Assembly: GCF_003990185.1 (NCBI RefSeq)
Contig: NZ_RZHF01000008.1
Span: forward strand, 60,867 to 124,866
Origin: Vreelandella nanhaiensis
Lineage (GTDB): Bacteria > Pseudomonadota > Gammaproteobacteria > Pseudomonadales > Halomonadaceae
Reading direction: 5' to 3'
DNA length: 64,000 nucleotides
The notes below the pieces were generated by a model. It was given only the letters and a program-made list of their open reading frames with translations, made no database searches and was not told where the DNA came from. Positions within the stretch are counted from its first letter, which is position 1. Every line of letters starts with the position of its first letter. Both the position numbers and the translations under genes were made by a program. Positions 19,756 through 30,514 of this stretch are shown piece after piece.

Positions 19756-20592
19756 TTACTCTTCGGTATCGTCTTGGTCGGCCACTTCGTCTTCAGCGGC
19801 CTGTTCAGCGGGTTCACCGCCGGGGAATTCAGGGCGTTCATGTAAATAGGCTTGGGCTACATCAATAATCGCAATATCCATCATGAAACGCCGCCCAAGC
19901 AGCACGGGGAAATCCAGATGAGTACGATCATTCAGGGTAAATTGAACATTTTCACGGATAGGCCCCAGAGTCATCAACAGAGAAATAACGGGACGCGTAG
20001 CTTCGCCTGATGCTTGAATGATGCGCACGCGACGTTCAACCGGTGCTTCAATCCACTCATTGCGCAATGACTCAACCACCACGTCGTCTTCGTTAAGCGC
20101 AAGCTTAAAACGAACCCAGTCTTCGCCGTCCCGCTCAAAACGGGTAATATCGGATGCTGACAATGAAGAAGTGTTCGCGCCGGAATCAACCCGCGCCTTT
20201 AGATACGTACCGATTCCTGGTAAACCTACCCATTCACTTCGACCCACAATGGTTTTGCTCTCCAGCGTATTATCAACTTCGCACTCTTCACGAATGATAA
20301 TCGGCTCTTCACCGCGAGCTTCCAAAGCCTGGACGTCGCTGCGCAACAGGCGAAGAAGGCTGCCCACTTCACGAACATCCGCGGTCAGGGATTGCTGTCG
20401 ATTAAGTTGTTGTTCTTGGTACTGTGTTTGCGCGTCACACTGCTGCGATAAGGCATCTTGCAGTTCGAGTATTCGCGTATTGAACGACGCTTCACTTAAC
20501 GGTGGAGGCTCATTGGGCTCAGGCTGCTGTAGGGCACAGCCGGAGAATAAAAGTGATAAACCAGCCATCAGCCACAAAACACCTGGGCGCAT
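19756..20592 (-). CDS. retropepsin-like aspartic protease lipoprotein (ATP-dependent zinc protease family name)
   Basis: A 278-residue lipoprotein. The signal ends in the lipobox LLFSGC, placing the mature protein in the envelope. A short coiled coil (about residues 35-80) precedes a retropepsin-like domain with the catalytic DSGA motif in YLKARVDSGANTSSLSA; FPVLLGRRFMMDIAIIDV is the second conserved strand pair. The C terminus is very acidic. The start at 20592 gives a basic residue right before the hydrophobic core and AAGGA 10 bases upstream; 20604 is the alternative. First gene of the trio with the 7TM and ATP-grasp genes. Confidence 0.85.
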   Translation of the reverse strand: MRPGVLWLMAGLSLLFSGCALQQPEPNEPPPLSEASFNTRILELQDALSQQCDAQTQYQEQQLNRQQSLTADVREVGSLLRLLRSDVQALEARGEEPIIIREECEVDNTLESKTIVGRSEWVGLPGIGTYLKARVDSGANTSSLSASDITRFERDGEDWVRFKLALNEDDVVVESLRNEWIEAPVERRVRIIQASGEATRPVISLLMTLGPIRENVQFTLNDRTHLDFPVLLGRRFMMDIAIIDVAQAYLHERPEFPGGEPAEQAAEDEVADQDDTEE

Positions 20593-20604
20593 AACGAGTG
20601 ACAT

Positions 20605-20806
20605 CCTTGAAAATTAAAAAGGAATGATAAGGAGAAGCTAGTCCGGTTGTCCAACGTGATGACATCTTTTTTAAAGATTAACCACCACTTGATTTAACAT
20701 AATATATATTATGCGAACACCTGGAGCTTGAATTGATCTGCAAGCGATTCGGCAGACTACTGGACACTCACCCATTAACGCAAGCATTCTCGCAAACTGT
20801 GCATTT
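20605..20806. other. intergenic region upstream of the retropepsin gene
   Basis: About 200 AT-rich bases upstream of the retropepsin-like gene. A perfect 16-bp palindrome, CATAATATATATTATG, lies at 20698-20713 and may be an operator. A short hairpin, ATCTTT-TTT-AAAGAT, lies at 20665-20679. I see no convincing coding sequence. Confidence 0.4.
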
Positions 20807-20917
20807 TCAATAAATTACTAGTACCTCAAGCTCCCAATCCTGGCATATTTCTTGGCGTAATACTTCTGCTTCATGTATCAGACTAAATTCTAGCGCGGTA
20901 CTGCCCTGACTACGCAT
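20807..20917 (-). other. possible 36-residue leftover reading frame behind ectC
   Basis: A short frame running from ATG at 20917 to TGA, ending EICQDWELEVLVIY. The composition (LIHEAEVLRQE) is protein-like, but it begins just beyond the ectC terminator and has no ribosome site. It resembles the C-terminal end of a lost gene more than a functional small gene. I do not recognise a family. Confidence 0.25.
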
Positions 20918-20921
20918 ACAA

Positions 20922-20950
20922 AAAAGCAGCCCTTACTCCAGGCTGCTTTT
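20922..20950 (-). terminator. rho-independent terminator of ectABC
   Basis: A 10-bp stem (AAAAGCAGCC and complement, 9-base loop) followed on the minus strand by a T run, 24 bases after the ectC stop. Confidence 0.9.
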
Positions 20951-20973
20951 ATAAACGGTACGACCCTTAACGC

Positions 20974-21369
20974 TTAATCGTCGGCAGGTGCATAGGAGCC
21001 ATCTTCACGATGCACTTCTTTACCACTTAACGCAGGCGTGAAAACACAAGCAACTGTCATACCTTTCTCTTTGCCACGCAGCAGGTGTTCGTCATGTTGG
21101 TCAAGCAGGTAAATATCGCCTGCCTTGATCGGCCAGATTTTACCATCTGCAACAGTTTCTACTTCGCCTTCACCTTCGTAACAAAAGACGGCTTCATAAT
21201 GGTGCTTGTACTGAATGTGAGTTTCAGTACCTGGAAAGATACGTGTAATATGAAATGAGAAGCCTGCGTTATCTTCGGCCAGCACCAGGCGCGTACTATC
21301 CCAGTTGCCGTTTTCAGCGGTTACTAGACGATCTGTCTTCCTTGCTTCTTCAAGATTACGAACAATCAT
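20974..21369 (-). CDS. ectC: L-ectoine synthase
   Basis: A 131-residue cupin that cyclises N-gamma-acetyl-diaminobutyrate to ectoine, the compatible solute. It begins [20 protein letters not shown], and has [23 protein letters not shown] (metal-binding cupin strand) and [18 protein letters not shown]. Two ATGs are adjacent; 21369 has the better distance from GGAG. The C-terminal end DGSYAPADD is shorter than in H. elongata. Last gene of ectABC, 96 bases after ectB, before a terminator. No ectD, ectR or ask follows it. Confidence 0.97.
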   Translation of the reverse strand: MIVRNLEEARKTDRLVTAENGNWDSTRLVLAEDNAGFSFHITRIFPGTETHIQYKHHYEAVFCYEGEGEVETVADGKIWPIKAGDIYLLDQHDEHLLRGKEKGMTVACVFTPALSGKEVHREDGSYAPADD

Positions 21370-21468
21370 CATGTACTCCTTTATAAAGCGGCTGATTTTG
21401 CCAGCCGCCGGGTCGATAATTAGGAATTAATTAACAAAGCAAGTGAAAGGCCCAAGCCTAACGGTGTA

Positions 21469-22800
<1,332 letters not shown>

Positions 22801-22811
22801 CTAGAAAAGCG

Positions 22812-23390
22812 CTAAATATGATCAGTCTTAAATGGGCCAATGCGAACCAGGTTCTCGGGGTCGTGCTCTCCACCAAGCTGCTCAGTAGAGAAGTACTCGC
22901 GACTGTTAAGAGGCGCCTGCCAACGCGCGGCTAAGCGGCGGAAAAGACCCCAGGAAGCCTGGTTGTCAGGGGTGATTGTCGTTTCCAGATGATGGACATC
23001 CGCTAACTCGGGGCGCGACAGAATGGCTTCAACCAGTCTACGGGCAAGTCCCGTACCTCGCGCTTTTTCACCCACTGCAACTTGCCATAAGAAATAGGTA
23101 TCCGGCGCGTTATCCTTCACATAACCCGATACAACCCCGACGATTTCACCCTCCTCATTGGTTGCTATGGCACAAGTATCACGGAATTGGGTAGCGAGAA
23201 GCAGATAAGCATAAGCAGAATTAACGTCCAAGGGGGGGCACGCTTTAACTAACTCGAATATACCCCACCCATCATCTGCATTCGGTTTACGGATGAACAG
23301 TGGCGTTTCTGAAAACCCCACTACGGCATCGGCGACCGTGGGGCGTGCTAGTTCGGATGAGGATGTAAAAGGTTGTATAGGCATGCTCAT
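22812..23390 (-). CDS. ectA: L-2,4-diaminobutyrate N-gamma-acetyltransferase
   Basis: A 192-residue GNAT acetyltransferase that acetylates diaminobutyrate using acetyl-CoA. Features: FIRKPNADDGWGIFELVK, CPPLDVNSAYAYLLLATQF, the CoA-binding VGEKARGTGLARRLVEAI, and LETTITPDNQASWGLFRRLA. The start at 23390 gives the same length and alignment as H. elongata EctA, although the ribosome site is weak. First gene of ectABC and directly behind a strong promoter. High salt is the expected inducing signal. Confidence 0.97.
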   Translation of the reverse strand: MSMPIQPFTSSSELARPTVADAVVGFSETPLFIRKPNADDGWGIFELVKACPPLDVNSAYAYLLLATQFRDTCAIATNEEGEIVGVVSGYVKDNAPDTYFLWQVAVGEKARGTGLARRLVEAILSRPELADVHHLETTITPDNQASWGLFRRLAARWQAPLNSREYFSTEQLGGEHDPENLVRIGPFKTDHI

Positions 23391-23422
23391 GGTTATGCTT
23401 CGCTGTAGCGAATTTGATATTC

Positions 23423-23451
23423 ATTATAACAGCTGATTATTACCAATTCAA
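23423..23451 (-). promoter_or_regulatory. probable ectA promoter
   Basis: On the minus strand, TTGAAT (23446-23451) and TATAAT (23423-23428) are separated by 17 bases, a near-ideal sigma-70 promoter ending 33 bases before the ectA start. A second TATAAT lies upstream at 23491-23496 without a clear -35, which could be a sigma-S-type promoter. Osmotic control by two promoters is known for ectA in Halomonas elongata; its use here is inference. Confidence 0.65.
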
Positions 23452-23576
23452 AAACCATATTATCCACCAACCTGTTTTCCATAATTTTTAATTATAGACA
23501 GCCTGTCCGGAGATGCTGACCGCAACAGGCAGAAGTGAACGATATGAGTTTAGTCTAACTATTCCAAAGCGGTGAT

Positions 23577-23601
23577 AAAAAAGGCGAGCCGAAGCTCGCC
23601 T
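23577..23601 (-). terminator. rho-independent terminator of gor
   Basis: An 8-bp stem (AGGCGAGC and complement) with a 4-base loop, followed on the minus strand by six T residues, 18 bases after the gor stop. Confidence 0.9.
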
Positions 23602-23619
23602 ATATAATTAAGGGGCAAA

Positions 23620-25002
23620 TTAGTGTCTTGTCAGCGTTCTAAGCGTGACAAATTCTTCGGCACCAGTTGGGTGGATGCCCACCGTCAAATCAAAATCCTG
23701 CTTGGTAAGCCCTGCTCTTACTGCAATCGCGATGCCTTGAATAATCTCGCCCGCATCTTCTCCCACCATGTGAGCACCGACCACTACATCGGTTGCATCA
23801 TCCACGACCAGCTTCATCAGCGTGCGCTCCTGGCTTCCTGACAGCGTATGCTTCATTGCACGAAACTGAGTTGAATACACACGAATCTTGGCAAGCTTCT
23901 GACGCGCGCCCTCTTCCGAAAGCCCGACAGTACCAATGTTGGGCTGGCAGAAGACGGCGGTAGGTACCGTCGTGTAATCGAGGGGCGGGGGTGTTGCATC
24001 CTTGAAATGATAATCAACCAGCTGCATGGCTTCGGCAATGGCCACCGGTGTCAGCTCAGGCCCTGCCGTTAAATCGCCTAATGCCAACACTGAGGGAACC
24101 AAGGTTTCATAGCGTTCATTAACGGGGATTTTGCCGTCACCATCTAGTTGAATGCCAAGCGCTTCAAGACCCAGGCCCTGTATGTTGGCTTTGCGCCCCG
24201 TTGCCGCCAGTACAGCATCCACCTCTAACACTTCACCGGTTGTCAGGTGTACGTTATAGCTCGTCCCGGCGGTTTCTATACGTTCGATATTGGCATTGAA
24301 ATGCAGGTTAACGCCCTTCTTTTCCATTTCAGTACGGGTGAATTCACGCACTTCGTGATCAAACTGTTTGAGGAAAAGATCGCCCCGGTAAATCAGATGT
24401 GTTTCGCTCCCCAGGCCGTTAAAAATGCTCGCAAACTCAACGGCTATATAGCCACCTCCCAGCACCAGAAAGCGTTTAGGGAAGGTATCTAGATCAAATA
24501 CCTGATTTGAATCCAGAGCATGCTCTTTGCCAGGAAAATCGGGAACCCATGGCCAGCCACCTGTGGCCACCAGGATTTTTCTGGCGCGAGCGTAGCTAAC
24601 TCCATTGGTGTCCTTCAGTGCTATCGTATGGCTGTCAACAAGCTCTGCGCGAGCGTTAAGCAACTTAACCCCTGTGCTTTCCAGCATGCGCTGGTAAATT
24701 CCATTCAACCGTTTAATTTCACTGGTCTTATTGTCTCTTAATGTGGCCCAGTCAAAGGTCGCGGGTTCAGAAAGCTGCCAACCAAAACCAGCAGCATCAT
24801 CGAAGCTGTCATGAAAATGTGCCGCATAGGCATAGAGCTTTTTAGGCACGCAGCCCACGTTGACACAGGTACCGCCCAGATAGCGGTCTTCGGCGATAGC
24901 CACCTTGGCACCGGCTGCTGCTGCCATGCGGGCGGCACGGACACCGCCTGAACCGGCGCCAATCACTAAAAAATCATATTCATAGTCAGAATCGGCTACC
25001 AT
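23620..25002 (-). CDS. gor: glutathione-disulfide reductase
   Basis: A 460-residue FAD flavoprotein that reduces glutathione disulfide with NADPH in the cytosol. The FAD fingerprint GAGSGGVRAARMAAAAG is followed by the redox pair GGTCVNVGCVPKK (about residues 43-55). The NADPH loop is LGGGYIAVEFASIFNGLG, and the catalytic base His is in GIHPTGAEEFVTL near the C terminus. Single gene, divergent from can, with its own terminator. Confidence 0.95.
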   Translation of the reverse strand: MVADSDYEYDFLVIGAGSGGVRAARMAAAAGAKVAIAEDRYLGGTCVNVGCVPKKLYAYAAHFHDSFDDAAGFGWQLSEPATFDWATLRDNKTSEIKRLNGIYQRMLESTGVKLLNARAELVDSHTIALKDTNGVSYARARKILVATGGWPWVPDFPGKEHALDSNQVFDLDTFPKRFLVLGGGYIAVEFASIFNGLGSETHLIYRGDLFLKQFDHEVREFTRTEMEKKGVNLHFNANIERIETAGTSYNVHLTTGEVLEVDAVLAATGRKANIQGLGLEALGIQLDGDGKIPVNERYETLVPSVLALGDLTAGPELTPVAIAEAMQLVDYHFKDATPPPLDYTTVPTAVFCQPNIGTVGLSEEGARQKLAKIRVYSTQFRAMKHTLSGSQERTLMKLVVDDATDVVVGAHMVGEDAGEIIQGIAIAVRAGLTKQDFDLTVGIHPTGAEEFVTLRTLTRH

Positions 25003-25055
25003 TATTTACTCCTATCAGTGTTCATCCGCGGCATAGTGTAAGCCACGCATGCTTA

Positions 25056-25084
25056 TTGACCTTAGTCGCAGGGAAGGTTAAAAC
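25056..25084 (+). promoter_or_regulatory. candidate promoter of can
   Basis: TTGACC (25056-25061) and TAAAAC (25079-25084) with a 17-base spacer. A 7-bp inverted repeat, GAAGGTT-AA-AACCTTC, at 25073-25088 overlaps the -10 and could be an operator. Confidence 0.4.
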
Positions 25085-25140
25085 CTTCTCCGCTTACTTC
25101 ATTCCACGTTAACTTGACGATGTAACGAAACGGAGACTCA

Positions 25141-25788
25141 ATGTCTGACCCTATTGCGACGCTCCTTGACAACAATCGCGCCTGGGCTGAGCGCATGTGC
25201 GAAGAGGATCCCGAGTATTTCAAGCGCCTCTCTGATCAGCAAAATCCAGACTATTTATGGATAGGCTGCTCGGATAGCCGGGTTCCTGCCAACCAGATTA
25301 TTGCCCTGCCCCCAGGTGAAGTATTTGTTCACCGCAACGTTGCCAACCTTCTGCATCACACTGATATGAACGCCTTGTCTGTGGTTCAGTATGCCGTGGA
25401 CGTATTGAAAGTCAGCCATATCATGATTGTGGGCCATTATGGATGCGGTGGCATCAGGGCTGCGGTAACCGGCGGTGAATGCGGCGTCGTTGACTACTGG
25501 CTGCACTCGGTGCGTGAACAGTACAACCATCATCGCCATTCGCTTGATCACTTACCTCTTGATGATCAGATTGATCGCATGTGTGAGCTTAATGTTAAAG
25601 CACAGGTTAACAGCTTATGCCGTACTAAAATTTTGCAGCGTGCCTGGCAGCGTGGACAGTCGATTTCAGTACACGGTTGGGTCTATGGCCTGAGCGATGG
25701 CCGTGTTAAAGACCTGAAATGCACCGTAACTGGGCTTGATCAGGTAGAAACGCTCTACCGCATTGATCGCATACAGCCAAGCGATTAA
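25141..25788 (+). CDS. can: beta-class carbonic anhydrase
   Basis: A 215-residue zinc enzyme interconverting CO2 and bicarbonate. Zn ligands are the Cys of WIGCSDSRVPANQI (about residues 40-53) and the His/Cys of IVGHYGCGGIRAAV (about residues 97-110); the Asp-Arg pair of CSDSR is intact. GEVFVHRNVANLL is also conserved. CGGAGA precedes the ATG. Length and motifs match E. coli Can. It supplies bicarbonate for carboxylases and pH balance. Confidence 0.96.
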   Translation: MSDPIATLLDNNRAWAERMCEEDPEYFKRLSDQQNPDYLWIGCSDSRVPANQIIALPPGEVFVHRNVANLLHHTDMNALSVVQYAVDVLKVSHIMIVGHYGCGGIRAAVTGGECGVVDYWLHSVREQYNHHRHSLDHLPLDDQIDRMCELNVKAQVNSLCRTKILQRAWQRGQSISVHGWVYGLSDGRVKDLKCTVTGLDQVETLYRIDRIQPSD

Positions 25789-25809
25789 ACCGTCTAGCGG
25801 CAGCTTTCA

Positions 25810-25838
25810 ACGACTACCGCCATGCGGTAGTCGTCTTT
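25810..25838 (+). terminator. hairpin terminator of can
   Basis: An 11-bp perfect stem (ACGACTACCGC and complement) with a CAT loop, followed by CTTTAA, between convergent can and msrA. The T run is short, so efficiency is uncertain. Confidence 0.7.
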
Positions 25839-25867
25839 AAAGCACTTCCCGCTACAATCGTTGCCGC

Positions 25868-26479
25868 TTACTCACCAATTGGGCACGTAACGCCAGTCCC
25901 TTTCAAGCCGCAGTAGCCGTTAGGATTCTTATCCAGGTATTGCTGGTGATACGCCTCTGCGAAATAGAAGCGCTCCAACGGCTTGATCTCGGTTGTGATG
26001 GTACCTCGCCCTGCAGCGCGTAACGCCTCCTGGTAAACCTTGGCACTTTGTTCAGCTGCCTTTTGCTGTGCCTGGGTTGTGGTATAAATGACCGAGCGAT
26101 ACTGCGAGCCAATATCATTGCCCTGACGATTTCCTTGAGTGGGATCATGCTGTTCCCAGAAAATCTGTAGCAAGGTTTCAATGTCGATTTTGCTCGGGTC
26201 ATAGATGACCCGAACAACTTCAGCATGCCCCGTACTCCCGGAACAGACTTCTTTATAGCTTGGGTGCTGGGTCAGGCCGCCAGCGTAGCCTGCAGCAGTT
26301 ACGTAGACACCGGGCTGTTGCCACAACAGGCGCTCTACGCCCCAAAAACACCCCATTCCTAATACGATTTCTTCAAAGTTTTCCGGGTAAGGACCCTGTA
26401 GCGAGTGGCCACTAATGGTATGCAGCTCACATGTTTCAACAGGCGTGCGCGCAGCGTTGTCATCACTTAAACGTGTCAT
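25868..26479 (-). CDS. msrA: peptide methionine (S)-sulfoxide reductase
   Basis: A 203-residue cytosolic repair enzyme for methionine S-sulfoxide. The catalytic motif [13 protein letters not shown] is at about residues 41-53; [25 protein letters not shown] and [14 protein letters not shown] are conserved. The recycling Cys pair is near the C terminus ([12 protein letters not shown]). It starts 12 bases after the tamB stop and may share its transcript. It complements the periplasmic MsrPQ pair elsewhere in this window. Confidence 0.95.
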   Translation of the reverse strand: MTRLSDDNAARTPVETCELHTISGHSLQGPYPENFEEIVLGMGCFWGVERLLWQQPGVYVTAAGYAGGLTQHPSYKEVCSGSTGHAEVVRVIYDPSKIDIETLLQIFWEQHDPTQGNRQGNDIGSQYRSVIYTTTQAQQKAAEQSAKVYQEALRAAGRGTITTEIKPLERFYFAEAYHQQYLDKNPNGYCGLKGTGVTCPIGE

Positions 26480-26491
26480 ATCAGCCTCATT

Positions 26492-29400
26492 CTACTGCTG
26501 CTTATAAATTACGGGGTTACCCCGGCGGGAGAAGGTATAAACTAAATCCACCGCTTGGTTAGCACCTGACACCGCCTGAACATAAAGGTTACGCCATAGC
26601 GTGTAACGTAAGGTTAGTTCTGCAATGGGAGAGAAAATTCCCACGCCGTAGCTGATCCTAATATCGTCGGTTAGCTGCCCGCTCAAGGCCACCTGGCTCT
26701 CGTCTCCTGCTCCTGTGGTATCCAGTGCCAGGTCATCAATACCAAAGGCCTCACCAATTGAGCCTACCGCCCCACCTGTACGCCCTAATGACATGCCGAT
26801 CAATGCCGTCGTAAGCGCACTATCCATGCCGCCACTTGAGTCCGGCGCCCGGCCGCGAAGCAGATAGGATAGCGCCTGAGTTTCACCCATGGGCGGTTCT
26901 GAGAAAATCATCACGTTAGGCTCCTCGGCATTACCGGTGACGCGCAAGCCAGCGATGACATCATCTTCTGTCACATCAGGATTGCGTATGGCTTCGAAAT
27001 CGAGTGTAGGCAGTGACGGTGGGCCGCTAAACAGGAGTTGGCCACGCCGAATAAGTAGGTCCTGCCCAAATGCCTGGAAACGGCCATCGACCAAGTTCAC
27101 GTCGCCAAACAGCTGAAGTCCGCCGCTATCTTGACGAATTTCCAGTGTGCCGCCCAACCCTGACTCAAGCCCGTAAGCGGAGATCAGCATATCTTGCCCA
27201 AGCGTCAGGGTAATCAATACATCAATTTCCATACCCGTCTGGGCCAGCTCGTCGGATGCACTTGGCTCACCGCGTTCTGCTGCACGAAGCGCCGCTTCTT
27301 CTGCCTCGCGATCATCGCGTTCGGTAATAATGATTTCATCAGAGCTTGGCTCGATGGCTGATGAAGACCTGGAACCGATTTCCAGCCGAGCCCAGGGTAG
27401 ATCCACATTACCGCGTACCTGCAGGCGCTCCGGGGTAATACGCACGCGAATATCGGGTGCGGCTTCCAGGCGCCCAAACTGCGGCAGTACGAGCAGAAGC
27501 GGGTCCTGGGTAGCATTCAGGTCTACACCGATACGCCAGTCGTCGGCTCCGGGCCAGTAGGTGTCCCCGGTAATATTCAGACGACCACGCTCTGCCGCTA
27601 AAAAGCCATTGATATCTCCCTGCTCACCGTCAAACGAAATGGTCAGCTCGCCATCGCGCACGTCCAGTGGGATATCCGGCCCGTGCAGGCGTAAGCCGCG
27701 CAGTGCCAGCCCCCCCTGCAAATCAGGTTGGCGGGTGGTGCCACCAATCTGCACGCGCCCATCAATCGCGCCTTCCAGGCGGTCCATATTTATAACCATG
27801 GGACGATAAGGTTCCAGCGACAGATTGTTGGCTAAAAGCTCGCCATTCAGCTGGCCCTGGCCCAGCGGGTCGTTAAGAGACAGGTTAAGCGTTAAATCGC
27901 CTGCTTCTGAAAACGATAGCACCACGTTGGTATCTGCCTGCGATTGACTGGCCTGTATCTGGGCATCCAGATTAATCCCAGGCAATTGAACCGGCTGTCC
28001 GTAGTCGTTGATGGCAGTAATCGCAAGCTCGCTAAGCACTTGTACATCAGCTTGCCATCTCGCCCCGCCTTGCCGCCAGGCGACCGTTGCATCCGCAGTG
28101 GTAGCCCCTTCTAATGACCACTCATCGGGCAGGAACGGCTCAAGCATTTCCATGGGAACTTCGCGCACGGTCAGTACGGCGCGCCCTTGGTTGGCCGAAG
28201 CATTGATTGGCTCCTGTGAGCAGACCAGACCGCCCTCTTCACGGCGCAGGCAGAACGGCGAGAGGCGCGCCTGACTATTTGCCAGGTTATAGCTGAGCTC
28301 AAGCGGCGCTTCCAAACGAATATTGCCTGCCTCAGAATCAATTTCAAATGGTATTAATCGGCCCTGGTACTGCTGGCGCTGTTGATCGAAACGACCGTCC
28401 AGAGAGAGTAGCGCTCGCTGTAACGGACTATTGGGATCGCCTTGTAAACGTAGCTCTAGGCGGTGCTGGGAAAGACGCCCCGTCATGCCTACATTCGCCG
28501 TTGAGAGCCGCTGGCCTCCCGCTAAAATTTGCTGTAGGCCAAGCTGAACGTTAAGTCTTGGGTCTTCAAGCCCCTGCACCGTAGCATCTAACTCTAATTG
28601 CTCTACCCGGTTATCCGCAAAACGCAGATCGCGACCTGCCAGGTCGGCAAGAATCTCGGGCTGCTCAAAGCTACCCGTGGCTTTTATATTGCCTGTCAGG
28701 GTTCCTGCCAGTTCAGGGGAAAGTGTACGGAGTTCACGAAGAGCAATATCAGCATTTAACGACATGGCCTGTTGGCTTACCTGACCTGAGGCCTGCAGCC
28801 GGTTGTTGCCCTGCGTAAATAGCAGCTCATGAATATCCACTTCAAGATTGCTGTTGGCATCCAGAGCCGCCTGAAGCGTTAGCGGGTAATCACGCAACTG
28901 ACCATTGATATCGATATTGGCGATGCTTACTGACCAGAGATCGCCCAGCTGGTGTACGTTTAATTCAATATCCCCCGTTAAGCGGCCATCCATTTGATCG
29001 ATAAAGTGCGCTGGATCAAACTGGTCTAATCGGATATGGGTATCAATGGTTAGCGGTGCCAGCCAGTCGATACGTCCTTCGCTACGTAGCCTGCTATCCT
29101 CTACCTGCAGCGTTAAAGGCTGCCAACGGAAGTGGCTAAAATCCCCTTCGCCACTTAGCGCTACCTGAGTAGACGGCAGCTCTGGCCCCTGGGCTATCAA
29201 CTGTATGTCAGCCTGATAAGCTTTCAGGCTGCCGGCGACAGAAGCATCAACTGCTTCTATCACATAAGGCGGAGTCTGATCCCCTTCCTCCACCTGCGGC
29301 TCTTCCACCAGCGGCCACTGCAAACGCTCGCTTTGCAAGCGTGCCTGAAAAGGCACATTGGGGGCCAAGGCATCTACCTGAGCATTAAGGGATGCTGCCA

Positions 29401-30505
29401 CTATGCCTGAGGTAGTCAACTCTACCTGCAGATCACCCAGCGAGCCGGAAAGCTCCAGAACAAGCTCTTCGCCATTTAGCTCCGGGAACAGTTCAGGCAG
29501 AAACAGCACGGCTTCCAGGCGGGCTTCAAGGGGATAATTGCCGGCCATATCCACATTTGCCACAAGGTTTGCCTGTACATCGTCGGTAGTCACCTCAAGC
29601 GAAGTAATCTCTACCTGACTTTCCTGGGTATGTAGCCCTACTTGCAGACGTTCAACATCGTATTCAAAAGCGCCGGTCAGGTTAATATCCGTGGCGGTCA
29701 GATCGCTCACTGCAAGATCGACCGGAAGCACGATTTCAGGTAACTCGATACGCTCGCGCGCCGCTAGCTGCTCCTCCGGTGATACAGCTTGGAGAGCTTC
29801 ATCATGAGGTTGCGTTAGCAGAATGGCACCATCGATCCCTTCCGCCATCAGCGGGGTCCGTACTTCTTGGGTAAGTTGAACGCCGGGCGAAGGCGGCAGA
29901 TAAACCGTTACCTGCTCAAGCCGACTGGGGGCGAATGCTACACGGCTCTGCTCAGCCGTTGCCGACGTTTCAAAGACCGTCCAATTGATACGCGTGCCAT
30001 CGGCAAGTTGAACCACTACGTTATTCAAGAGGACAGAACGAAGCTCAATGGGAAACGGCAGATGCAGCCTGAAAGGATCGCCATTATTGGGCGGCTCTTC
30101 TTCACCATTGCTGGCTCCCAGACGAATATCTGCCCCATCAATGTGCAACGTATCCAGGCAAAGCCGTTTGGAAAGAACGCAGTTATCTGCCCAAGCTAAC
30201 TCCAGATCGTCTATCGCGACACGGATATTGCCAAGCTCGAGGCGGAAGCCCTGAAGCGTAAATTCATCGAGTAGCGCACCTTCTTGATGCTCGAACGTAA
30301 AATAGCCACGCTGCTCACCCTGAGAGAATAAAAAGCCCGTACCCCAAGGTGACAGCGCTACCCCCAGCAGAAGCGCGACTAAGCCCAATATCCATAAGGG
30401 CAATACAATAATCAGACGTACCAAGCTCCACACCAACAGCCATGCGCGTTTTCGCGATGAATATGGCTGACGCGTCGTGGTAGCGGAAGACTTAACCTGG
30501 GACAA
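26492..30505 (-). CDS. tamB: translocation and assembly module protein TamB
   Basis: A 1337-residue envelope protein. An N-terminal anchor helix (about residues 23-52) is followed by a very long repetitive beta-strand region of the AsmA/bridge-like type that spans the periplasm, and by the C-terminal DUF490 domain (RGQLLFSGPPSLPTLDFEA, LSYLLRGRAPD, SLGRTGGAVGSIGEAFGID, DIRISYGVGIFSP), which docks with TamA. Role: outer-membrane protein assembly and phospholipid transport between membranes. The start is TTG at 30505 with AGGAG 7 bases upstream; no suitable ATG is near. Confidence 0.93.
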   Translation of the reverse strand: MSQVKSSATTTRQPYSSRKRAWLLVWSLVRLIIVLPLWILGLVALLLGVALSPWGTGFLFSQGEQRGYFTFEHQEGALLDEFTLQGFRLELGNIRVAIDDLELAWADNCVLSKRLCLDTLHIDGADIRLGASNGEEEPPNNGDPFRLHLPFPIELRSVLLNNVVVQLADGTRINWTVFETSATAEQSRVAFAPSRLEQVTVYLPPSPGVQLTQEVRTPLMAEGIDGAILLTQPHDEALQAVSPEEQLAARERIELPEIVLPVDLAVSDLTATDINLTGAFEYDVERLQVGLHTQESQVEITSLEVTTDDVQANLVANVDMAGNYPLEARLEAVLFLPELFPELNGEELVLELSGSLGDLQVELTTSGIVAASLNAQVDALAPNVPFQARLQSERLQWPLVEEPQVEEGDQTPPYVIEAVDASVAGSLKAYQADIQLIAQGPELPSTQVALSGEGDFSHFRWQPLTLQVEDSRLRSEGRIDWLAPLTIDTHIRLDQFDPAHFIDQMDGRLTGDIELNVHQLGDLWSVSIANIDINGQLRDYPLTLQAALDANSNLEVDIHELLFTQGNNRLQASGQVSQQAMSLNADIALRELRTLSPELAGTLTGNIKATGSFEQPEILADLAGRDLRFADNRVEQLELDATVQGLEDPRLNVQLGLQQILAGGQRLSTANVGMTGRLSQHRLELRLQGDPNSPLQRALLSLDGRFDQQRQQYQGRLIPFEIDSEAGNIRLEAPLELSYNLANSQARLSPFCLRREEGGLVCSQEPINASANQGRAVLTVREVPMEMLEPFLPDEWSLEGATTADATVAWRQGGARWQADVQVLSELAITAINDYGQPVQLPGINLDAQIQASQSQADTNVVLSFSEAGDLTLNLSLNDPLGQGQLNGELLANNLSLEPYRPMVINMDRLEGAIDGRVQIGGTTRQPDLQGGLALRGLRLHGPDIPLDVRDGELTISFDGEQGDINGFLAAERGRLNITGDTYWPGADDWRIGVDLNATQDPLLLVLPQFGRLEAAPDIRVRITPERLQVRGNVDLPWARLEIGSRSSSAIEPSSDEIIITERDDREAEEAALRAAERGEPSASDELAQTGMEIDVLITLTLGQDMLISAYGLESGLGGTLEIRQDSGGLQLFGDVNLVDGRFQAFGQDLLIRRGQLLFSGPPSLPTLDFEAIRNPDVTEDDVIAGLRVTGNAEEPNVMIFSEPPMGETQALSYLLRGRAPDSSGGMDSALTTALIGMSLGRTGGAVGSIGEAFGIDDLALDTTGAGDESQVALSGQLTDDIRISYGVGIFSPIAELTLRYTLWRNLYVQAVSGANQAVDLVYTFSRRGNPVIYKQQ

Positions 30506-30514
30506 GGCGTGCTC

